Source: Rhodococcoides kyotonense
Lineage (GTDB): Bacteria; Actinomycetota; Actinomycetes; Mycobacteriales; Mycobacteriaceae
Direction: 5' to 3'
Assembly (NCBI RefSeq): GCF_900188125.1
Contig: NZ_FZOW01000012.1
Coordinates: 124,001-188,000 of the forward strand
DNA: 64,000 nucleotides
A model generated the notes under the pieces. That model did no database searches. It was not told the DNA's origin and saw nothing but the letters and a program-made list of their open reading frames with translations. Below, piece by piece: positions 25,617-34,800 of the stretch. The stretch's first letter is position 1. Each line of letters begins with the position of its first letter. Position numbers and translations under genes: made by a program.

Positions 25617-26348
25617 CGCGTGCCACACCAGCGCGGCCGCGAGGGCGCCCAGGCCGTTGAGCGACCAGTGCAGTGCGATCGGGGCTATCAAACTGCCGCT
25701 ACGACGCCTCAGCCACGTGAAGACGAAGCCTGCCGCTGCGGTCGCGATCACGGCCGCGAGGATGCCGACGACCTGGCCGAACACTCCACCGCCGAGGAAG
25801 TTGCTCAGACCGGCGTTCCCTGCGGTCAGGCCCAGCGACGACGCGATGTGCCACAGTCCGAACAGCAGCGACCCGGCGGCGAAGACCCCGCGGGCGCCGT
25901 AGATGCGGCCGAGCGTGCCGTGCAGCACGCCGCGGAACGCCAATTCTTCCGGAATGACCGTTTGCAGCGGGATGACGATCATCGACGCCACCAGCGCAGC
26001 CGAGATGGTCGCATAGCGATCCGCCATGAAGAATGGCCTGGTCAACGGTAGGAGCGCACCGATCGCGACGACCGTCAGAACCAGTCCGACGGCGGCGAGC
26101 GCGTAGATCGACCCCGTCTTCCACTGCCTCGGCGACAGCCCGAGTTCTGCCCATCCGAGCCCGCGCCGACGCGTCAGGGCAACCAGGACGACGGCCGCGA
26201 TCGGCACCGTCGCGATGCTGGCCCACACCGTCGTGAAATGAGCGATCAGATTGGTACACACAAGCACCACGACCACGACGGCGACGTCGAGATACGCGTG
26301 GAAGCCGCGCCAGCGAGCAGCAGTCGCGGCGTCCTTGGTCATGAGCAT
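25605..26348 (-). CDS. CPBP family intramembrane metalloprotease (second)
   Basis: A 247-residue membrane protein with about seven helices. CPBP motifs are clear: VIPEELAFRGVLHGTL (Glu-Glu and Arg), GLWHIASSLGL (His) and LIAPIALHWSLNGLG (second His with Asn). It is the end gene of a minus-strand series with the exporter and NRPS, separated from the permease gene by 48 bp. CPBP proteins sometimes accompany peptide biosynthesis clusters as immunity or processing factors (known), but a link to this NRPS is only positional. Confidence 0.85.
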   Translation of the reverse strand: MLMTKDAATAARWRGFHAYLDVAVVVVVLVCTNLIAHFTTVWASIATVPIAAVVLVALTRRRGLGWAELGLSPRQWKTGSIYALAAVGLVLTVVAIGALLPLTRPFFMADRYATISAALVASMIVIPLQTVIPEELAFRGVLHGTLGRIYGARGVFAAGSLLFGLWHIASSLGLTAGNAGLSNFLGGGVFGQVVGILAAVIATAAAGFVFTWLRRRSGSLIAPIALHWSLNGLGALAAALVWHASIS

Positions 26349-26396
26349 TCGGCCGAGTGTACGGACGATTCCTGAGAACGCAGGTGGAACGGGATG

Positions 26397-27170
26397 CTAA
26401 CGCGGCTGAGTTGCCCGTCGTAGTCCTCGGTAGGCCGGGACCACGGCGACAGCGAAGATCCCCAGCGACCAGAGCCCGGCACGTGCCAGCGCGGCCCCGC
26501 TGGGTTCGCCGAGCGCCACTGCCTGCATCGCCTCGATCGCGCAACTCATCGGCTGGTACTCGACGAGCGGCTGGATCCAGGTCGGATACGCCGCGAGCGG
26601 CACGAACCCCGGACTCAGGAACATCGACAGCGAGCAGAACAGCGACACGGTTTCGACGAGGGCCGTCTTACCGAGGCTGAACGACGCGGCCATGACAGCG
26701 GTCGCGAACGCCATGCCGTAGACGAGGGGGATGGCGAACAGCAGCGCCCATGATCCGTGACAGTGGAAACCCAGAAGGAGGCCGACGACGACGATGACGG
26801 TTGTCGTCACGAGGATCCGTGCGGCCTCGGCGGTCACTCGGCCCGCCAGTGACGACGCCCGGTGGATCGGCAGCACCCAGAATCGCGCGAGAATTCCTGC
26901 GTCCCATTCTCTTCCGAGCCTCACTGCACCGGCGACGGACCCGAGCATGGCAGACAACAGCGCCGTCATCGGAACCGTGCCGTACAGCGAGCTGTGTCCG
27001 GAGAATGCGGAAACCTGCTGTCCCAGAACGATGGTGAGAATCACCAGCATGATGGCCGGGTACAGGATGGACTGCATCAGCGTCATCGGATCACGCACGA
27101 GGTGCAGCAGCAGCCGCTTGCTCTGCAGAAGGGTCTGGGGGACGAGTACGGAGGTGGCGTTCTCGCTCAT
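26397..27170 (-). CDS. ABC-2 type exporter permease (DrrB-like), second
   Basis: A 257-residue membrane protein with about six helices of the ABC-2/DrrB type (MSENATSVLVPQTLLQSKR start; SILYPAIMLVILTIVLG; FWVLPIHRASSLAGRVTAEA; PGFVPLAAYPTWIQPLVEYQ). The ATG at 27170 overlaps the preceding permease stop as ATGA; the longer frame upstream is out of context. With the first permease and ATPase it forms a drug or lipid exporter, positioned to export the NRPS product (inference). Confidence 0.87.
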   Translation of the reverse strand: MSENATSVLVPQTLLQSKRLLLHLVRDPMTLMQSILYPAIMLVILTIVLGQQVSAFSGHSSLYGTVPMTALLSAMLGSVAGAVRLGREWDAGILARFWVLPIHRASSLAGRVTAEAARILVTTTVIVVVGLLLGFHCHGSWALLFAIPLVYGMAFATAVMAASFSLGKTALVETVSLFCSLSMFLSPGFVPLAAYPTWIQPLVEYQPMSCAIEAMQAVALGEPSGAALARAGLWSLGIFAVAVVPAYRGLRRATQPR

Positions 27171-27934
27171 GGGCGCCTCGTATTCACGCGTAGGGACAGG
27201 GGGACGAATAGCAGCAACATGCCGACGAGCCACAACACGGCCGGGTAGAGCGACGAACCGGTGGCGGTCCCGTCGGCGAGGCCGCGCAGTGCCGTCGTGA
27301 ACTGCGAGATGGGTTGGTTGCGGACGAACGGCTGAACCCACTCCGGGAACTGGTCGAGCGGCGCGAAACCGCTCGACAGCATGCCAAGGATCAGCTGCGG
27401 AACGATCAGGATCTGCGTCGTGGCCTCGGGGCTCTTGGACGTCGTGCCGATCATGTCGGCGCCGATGATGAGTGCGACGGCGATGACGGCGACGAACCCG
27501 AAGAAGCATGCGGTCTGAATCGCGCTGCCGGAGAACCGAAACCCGATCACGTAGCCGCATCCGAGCGCCGCCGCCGACGACACGGCACACTTCAGCAACC
27601 CGGTTGCGACGCGTGCGGTGAACGGAACCGACGGTGCCACCGGCATCGACGCGAAACGCGTGTTGATGCCGTCCACTGCGTCGGTGGCGGCGAGGAACGC
27701 AGCGGAGATCGCGGTGAATGCTATGGCCTGCAACGCGATCAGTGGCATCAGGAACTGCCCGAAATCGGCGACGCCGTTGCCGAACAGCGAAATCACCTTC
27801 TGCAGAGGCAGATAGAAGCCGATCGTGAACACGACAGGGGCGATCAGCGCGGTGACGAGTTCACCGGCGCGCACCGACGTTCGGAGTGTGCGCGACGTCA
27901 GCACCCACCACTGGACCGAAGACGGCGCGGTCAC
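27167..27934 (-). CDS. ABC-2 type exporter permease (DrrB-like), first
   Basis: A 255-residue membrane protein with about six helices, starting at GTG. DrrB-family features are SMPVAPSVPFTARVATGLLK and the late amphipathic segment SGFAPLDQFPEWVQPFVRNQ before the final helix. It overlaps the ATPase stop by 4 bp (GTGA) and the second permease by 4 bp. It is similar in layout to the second permease, as in DrrB/DrrC-type pairs. Confidence 0.87.
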   Translation of the reverse strand: MTAPSSVQWWVLTSRTLRTSVRAGELVTALIAPVVFTIGFYLPLQKVISLFGNGVADFGQFLMPLIALQAIAFTAISAAFLAATDAVDGINTRFASMPVAPSVPFTARVATGLLKCAVSSAAALGCGYVIGFRFSGSAIQTACFFGFVAVIAVALIIGADMIGTTSKSPEATTQILIVPQLILGMLSSGFAPLDQFPEWVQPFVRNQPISQFTTALRGLADGTATGSSLYPAVLWLVGMLLLFVPLSLRVNTRRP

Positions 27935-28884
27935 GACGCGACCTTCTCGTCGGCAGGTGTGCCCGTGAGAGCGAGGAAGACCTCGTCGAGCGAAGGGCGG
28001 CGCAGTGCGATGTCGACGAGTTCGATTCCAGCGGAGTCGATCCGGTGGAGAACCTCGGTCAGCGTCCTGGCTCCGTCGGGTGCGGGGACCGACACCCGAT
28101 CGGACGACGGGTCGAGCAGGAAACCGTCGGGAAACATCGGTCGAAGAACGGCGGCGACGGAGGGCAGGACGTCCGGATGCAGCGGGACCACCTCGCAGAA
28201 GCTGCCGCCCGTGCGTGCCTTCAATTCAGCGGACGTCCCCTCGGCGACGACGGTTCCGTGATCGACGACAACGATTCTGTCGCTCAACACATCTGCCTCC
28301 TCGAGGTACTGCGTCGTCAGCAGAGTGGTGATGCCCTGATCGGAGAATCCGGCGACCAGGTCCCACACCGCTTGGCGGCTTCGTGGGTCGAGACCGGTGG
28401 TCGGCTCGTCGAGGAACACCACCTCGGGAGGGACGACGAGTCCACACGCGATGTCGATGCGACGACGCATCCCACCGGAGTATCGGCCTACCCGTCGGCC
28501 TGCGGCGTGGGTGAGGTCGAACTCGTCGAGCAGCTCGTCGGCGCGACGTGCCGCTGCCCGCTTGCGTAGGCCCATGAGTCGAGCGAACATCACGAGATTC
28601 TCGTAGCCGCTGAGGGTTTCGTCGAGTGTCGCATGCTGTCCGGTCAGCATGATGGATGCTCGTACGCCTGCCGGGTCGGTGACCACATCGTGGCCTGCAA
28701 CCCGTGCGGTTCCGCTGTCCGGGGTGACGAGGGTGGCGAGAACACCGACGGTCGTCGTCTTGCCTGCGCCGTTGGGGCCGAGGACGGCCAACACCTCGCC
28801 GCGTTCGGCTGTGAAGTCGATGCCGCGCAGGGCGTGGACGGGGCCGTAGGACTTGCGTAGTCCGGATACTTCGATCGATTTCAT
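27931..28884 (-). CDS. ABC exporter ATP-binding protein (DrrA-like)
   Basis: A 317-residue ATPase. Walker A is GPNGAGKTTT near residues 36-45, the signature is YSGGMRRRIDIA, Walker B is VVFLDEPTTGLDPRSR, and a Gln-Tyr switch (LLTTQYLEEAD) replaces the usual His, as in DrrA relatives. A C-terminal extension ends with LRRPSLDEVFLALTG, also typical of DrrA. The start at MKSIEVSGLRK is 11 bp after the NRPS stop, so NRPS and exporter are almost certainly one operon. Confidence 0.92.
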   Translation of the reverse strand: MKSIEVSGLRKSYGPVHALRGIDFTAERGEVLAVLGPNGAGKTTTVGVLATLVTPDSGTARVAGHDVVTDPAGVRASIMLTGQHATLDETLSGYENLVMFARLMGLRKRAAARRADELLDEFDLTHAAGRRVGRYSGGMRRRIDIACGLVVPPEVVFLDEPTTGLDPRSRQAVWDLVAGFSDQGITTLLTTQYLEEADVLSDRIVVVDHGTVVAEGTSAELKARTGGSFCEVVPLHPDVLPSVAAVLRPMFPDGFLLDPSSDRVSVPAPDGARTLTEVLHRIDSAGIELVDIALRRPSLDEVFLALTGTPADEKVAS

Positions 28885-28895
28885 GTCTCTCCGTT

Positions 28896-31800
28896 TCAGG
28901 GTGCGAGTGGGTACGTGAAGTGGTCGATCAGCGGAGTTGAAATCTGCTGCAGAACAGCGGAATCGAGCATGTCGTCGTGGGCGGCATCGACGGTACGGTC
29001 GTCGATGCGGCCGGTGACGAAGTTCGCCCACGTGTCGGCGGCGCGGGACTCGCGTGCGTTGAAGAACAGGACGTCACCGTCGAACACCGGTGGGCGGTAA
29101 CCCGTCAACAGTCGCAGTGCACTGTTGTACGAGTCCGCGAGCCGGTCGACGTCCGATGCATCGACATCCACGCTCACCGCGCTCCGAATCCGCTGTGCCG
29201 CTTGATCGGAGGTGATGGAGTCGGTGACGCCGTCGATGCCGAGGACCGGTGCGAACTCGCCGAAGAATTCACCGGTGGTCAGCGGCTTCGGAGGTTCGAC
29301 CTCGCACGCGTCGACGTCGGAGTCGAGCATCGCCAGGAGCGACACCTCCTCGCCCATCGCCTGCAGTCGTGCTGCGACTCCGTGTGCGACGAAGCCGCCG
29401 TACGACCAGCCGAGCAGGTTGTACGGGCCCTCCGGCTGTACGGCGCGGATCCGGGCGAGGTAGGTGTCGATGGCATCGTCGAGAGTCGATGCCCCTGTCC
29501 CGCCGGCCAGTTCGGGCGCCTGGAGTCCGTAGATGCTGCGTTCGGTCCCCAGCGCTGCAGCGAGCCCGGCGTAACTCCATGCCAATCCGGATGCGGGGTG
29601 GATGCAGAACAGCGGTGCTTCGGTACCGCCGTTGCGCAGTGGGACCACGGTGTCGAACGGCGATGCCTGAGACCCGATGTCTCCCCGGCCGATCCTCGCG
29701 GACAGGCTTGCTGCTGTCGGGGATTCGAACAGATCTCTCAGCGACACCGGCGACTGCAGTCCTGCGTTGACGCGCGTGACGACTCGGGTCGCGACCAGCG
29801 AGTTGCCACCGAGGTCGAAGAAGGAGTCGTCGATGCCGACATCCTGGACTTCGAGCACGTCCGCGAACGCCTCGACGACCAATTCTTCCACCGGCGTACG
29901 TGGGGCGCGGTACATCCGGCGTCGAGATGCGAAGTCAGGCTTCGGCAGTGCCGCAGTGTCGAGTTTGCCGACCGGTGTCAGCGGAATCTCGTCGAGGACC
30001 TGGACGACGGTCGGCACCATGTATCCGGGCAGTCGCTCGGAAGCATGCCGGCGCAACACGTCTGGCTCCACGCTGGTTCCGTCTGCCGCGAGGACGTACG
30101 ACACCAGAACCGTTGCTCCTGCTGGACCTTCAGCGCCGATCGTCACCGCGAACTCGACGTCGGAACGCTCGGTGAACGTCGCGTCGACCTCCCCGAGTTC
30201 GACGCGAAAGCCCCGAATCTTCACCTGGAAATCTGCACGAGACTGGTAGTGAAGCCTGTTACCGTCCCACCGAACGACGTCACCGGTGCGGTACATGCGT
30301 GCACCAGGATCGCTCGGGTGAGCGACGAACCGCGTCGACGTCAGGTCCTGCCGGTTCTGATAGCCCCGTGCAACGGCCGGGCCCGCCAGGTACAGCTCGC
30401 CGGCACTACCGTCGGGAACCGGTCGCAGCCAGCTGTCCAGGACCAGCATCGACGCGCCGCGGATCGGACGGCCGATGTCGACTGCCTTGTGCAGCGGAGT
30501 GGAACCCGTTGCCCAGATGGTGAACTCGGTCGGCCCGTAGTGATTGAGCATGATCCGGCCTACAGACCACCGTTCGACGACATCGCGGCTCGGTGCCTCG
30601 CCCGCGACCGCCAACACACGCACGCTGTCGATTGGATCGACGGTGGCAAGTGCTGCCGGTGTGATGACCATGTGCGTGACATGGTCGCGTCTCAGCAATT
30701 CGGCAAGTTCGTCACCTGCCGCCGTCGTCGGCGGGGCCACCACGAGCGTTCCGCCGTGCGAGAATGCCATGAGCGACTCCGAGATCGACGCGTCGAAGCT
30801 GGGCGATGCGACATGCAGCACACGCGATTCGCAGTCGAGGCCGAACTCCTCTCGCTGCGACTCGGCGAAGTTCGCGAGCCCACGATGTGACACCGCAACG
30901 GCTTTGGGAGTACCCGTCGACCCAGACGTGAAGATCATGTAGGCCAGGTTGTCGATGTGCGGTGCAGGGATAGCCAGTTCCGTCACGTCCCCCGCGGTGT
31001 CCGACGCATCGAACCAGACCATCGGTGCGTTGAAGGTAGGGATCCGGTCGTCGAGCATGATGCCGAGACGGGCGCCGCAGTCGTCGAGCATGCGCTCGAT
31101 ACGCTCCGGCGGCAGCGTCGGATCGACGGGGACGAACGCAGCTCCGGTCTTGACGACTGCCCACATCGCGACGACCGACTCGATCGAACGTGGGATCGCC
31201 AGTGCGACGAACGATTCCGGGCGGGCGCCGTGCTGGACCAGTCTGCGTGCCAACGCATTCGACCGCTCGTCGAGCTCGCGATAGGTGACGTCCGTGCCTT
31301 GGGAGCTGACGGCGACGCGATCGGGGTGCGACGCGGTGGTATCGGCGAGTATCGATGCGAACGTACGCGGTGCACACTCCGATTCGCCGTGGATGGATTC
31401 GATTCTGCGGGAGGCGTTGACTCGGGCGTCGGGTTCGGCCGCGATCCGCGACAGCAGCTCGACGTACCGGTCGAGTAGTCCGTCGGTATCGGCGACGGCA
31501 CCCTCCAGATACTTGAGCGTGATCTGCATCGAGTCGCCAGGAATGATCAACAGCGACAACGGGTACGGCGTCGCATCGGTACCCTCGGCGTCGAGCACAC
31601 GCATACCGGGCAGGTCGAGCGACTGGGCGAGCGCAGCGCGGTCGACCGGGTACGACTCGAACACCGTCATCGTGTCGAACATCTCGGGCAGTCCGGCGAC
31701 CTCGTGGATTTCGCTCAACCCGATGTACTGGTGGTCGAGCAGCCTCGACTGCTCGTCCTGTACACGAGACATCAACTCGACAAACGTTTCTCGTGGATCG

Positions 31801-34800
31801 AGAGCGACCCTGACCGGCACCGTGTTGATGAACAGCCCGACCATCTGCTCGACACCGGGCAGAACCGGGGGGCGGCCGGACACCGTGCCGCCGAAGACGA
31901 CGTCTGTCCGTCCCGTCAGCGATGACAGCATCATCGCCCACGCCGTCTGTATGGCGGTGTTGATCGTGATGCCGTGCGTCCGGGCCAGGCCGTGCAGCGC
32001 CGTCGTGACCTCCGCGCCCAGTGCCCGGGAGTGTTCACCCGCAGCACTGTCGCCGAGGTGGTCGGACGACGAGACGAGGGTCGGCTCGCTGACGCCTGCC
32101 AGGGCGTCTTGCCAGGCCAGACGTGACGCCCCGCGGTCCTGTTTCGCCAGCCATGCCAGGTACTCGCGGTAGGAGCGTGCAGGGGCCAGCGAGGCTATGC
32201 CGTCCAAGGCCGCATAGAGCGTCAGCAGCTCCTGGACCAGCAGCGGTGTGGACCATCCGTCGAGCAGAATGTGGTGGTTGGTCATCAACAGGCGGTAACC
32301 GTCGTCCGATGTGCGAATCAGATGAAAGCGAATCAGCGGTGGGTTCGCCATGTCGAATCGAGTGGCCTGATCGTGCCGCAGAATTCGTTCGACGTCGCCG
32401 CCGGCTCGAAGGTCGGTTTCCGACCAACCGACGTCCAGCTGATCCAGCACGATCTGGCGGGGTCCCGAATCCTGCTCACGGAAAGCGACTCTCAGATTCT
32501 CGTGTCGGTCGACGAGTGCCTGTGCTGCGTCGTGCAGGCGTGCGGCGTCGACGTCGCCCGCCAGGGTCAGAACGGACTGAACGATGTAGCTGTCAGGGCC
32601 TTCCGCGTCGAACATCGCGTGGAACAGCAGGCCCTCCTGCAGCGGAGACAGCGGCCAGACATCGGTCAGTGCCGGGAATTCCGTTTCCCACGAATCGATC
32701 TCGGGCTGAGTGGTCGGTATCAGTGCGAAGTCCGACGGCGTATGGCGCGTGACGGTCTCCATCTCTGCATGCGCCGCGAGCGACTTCAGAGCATCGACCC
32801 AGGCTCCTGCGAGGTCGTCGACGTCGTCGAACATCCCCGACGCGTACGAGAACGTCGCCACCAGTTCGGTGTCCGAACCACTGTGCTCGGCAACGACGTT
32901 GATGTCGATCGCGGCAGGCAAAGGCATCTGCGGGTCGGCATGGGATGCGAAGCGCGCGGGCATGAAGGGGGAGTCGGCGGCGGTCTGCACTCGTCCCAGA
33001 TAGTTGAACGACACCTGCGGGTTGACTGCGATATCGGTGACGCCGCCCAGATGACGCAGCATGCCGTAGCCGATCCCGTGATCGGGGATCACCGCCAGTC
33101 GCTCCTTCACGGACTTCAACGCAGTCCCCGCGGCAGGACCAGCGGCGAACGCGTCGTCGATGTCGATACCGTGGAGGTCGAATGCCACCGGGAACACCGT
33201 CGTGAACCAGCCGACAGTCCGAGACAGATCCGCACCGGGCACGGCCTGCTCTTCACGGCCGTGGCCTTCGAGCGTGACGACGCTGGTGGTTCGTGAACGC
33301 CACCGAGCAATCGCGAGGGACAGTGCCGTCAGCATCACGTCGTTGGGGCCGCAGCGAAAGCGATCTGCCACGGTGCCGAGAACGGTGTCCGTGATCGTGG
33401 CAGGAACGGTCACGACGGAATCCTTGCGGGTCGAGACTGTGTCGATCGACGGGTCGAGATCACGATGGGACAACCGAGGGTCGTCGTTCGCAACGATCGA
33501 GGTCCACAGCGGCAGCTCGTCGACGCGATGTGCAGCATTCTCGGCGAGCCCGTGGGCCCACCGGCGCATCGACGTCCCGACGGGTTCGAGTGACTCGCCC
33601 ATCACCGCAGCTGCGAAGTCCGGCAACAGGATTCGCCACGACACGCCATCGACGGCGATGTGGTGCAACACGATCCACAGGGAAGTGCCGGTACGGGCGA
33701 GCTGGATGACTCTGCCCGTCGCGGGGTCCAGACGGTCCGCGCCGTCGGCGAGTTCTCCCCTCGTGAAAGCGTCTGCGGCATCGACCGATCCGACCGGCAT
33801 GATGTCGTGTACATCGGTGACGCGGGATCGCAGGGCGTCGTGATGGTCGATCAGCGTTGCGGCGGCGGCGATCAGCGCGTCGTCGGAAATGTCGTCGGGA
33901 AGAGTGATCTCTACTGCCTGGCTGTAGGTCCTGAAGTGGCCTGCCTGAACGATGTCCGCGGCGACGGGAGTGAACGGAACTTCCCCGACGCCACCGCCCG
34001 TGAACTCGGCGAGAACCACTGCGGCCGGAACGTCGCTTGCAACCTCTGCCAGTGCCGCAACGGTCTTGCGCTCGAAGACGTCGCGCGCTGTGAAGGTCAG
34101 ACCCGCCGCCTTGGCGCGGGCCACCAACTGGATCGACACGATGCTGTCGCCGCCGAGTGCGAAGAAGCTGTCGTCGGCCCCGACGGATGGGGCACCGAGG
34201 ACATCTGCGAACAATGCCGCGACCGCGATTTCCTTCTCGGTGGACGGTGCGCGGAACGATGTTGCCGCTACGAACACCGGATCCGGCAGCGCGCGGCGGT
34301 CGACCTTGCCCACGGGCGTCAACGGCACGTCGTCTATCACCATGATCGACGACGGCACCATGTAGGCGGGCAAGACGGTGGACAGGTGTGCGGTGAGATC
34401 GTCGACGTCGACGTCACCCTTGACATAGGACACGAGAACTGTTGCACCGGACTCTGTTCGGTGGCCGATGGTCATGACGAACACGGTGTCCGACGCGGCA
34501 GCGATGGCCGCGTCGATCTCGGTCAGTTCGATGCGGAAACCGCGGATCTTGACCTGGAAGTCACTCCGGCCCGAGTATTCGAGCTGCCCGTCCGAGTTCC
34601 ACTGCACGAGATCGCCTGTGCGGTAGAGGCGTTCACCGGGAAAGTGCGGGCTCGCGACGAAGCGGGAGGATGTGATGGCCGGTCGCTCGTGGTACCCCCG
34701 TGCCATCGCGTCGCCTGCCAGGTACAGCTCGCCGATGCTGCCTTCGGGTACCGGTCGCAACCAACGGTCGAGAATCACGACCGACGTTCCACTGATCGGG

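Noticed and set aside
28977..30890. Plus-strand frames of several hundred codons across the NRPS region
   Set aside because: They are antisense to NRPS domains with intact motifs and show no domain of their own.
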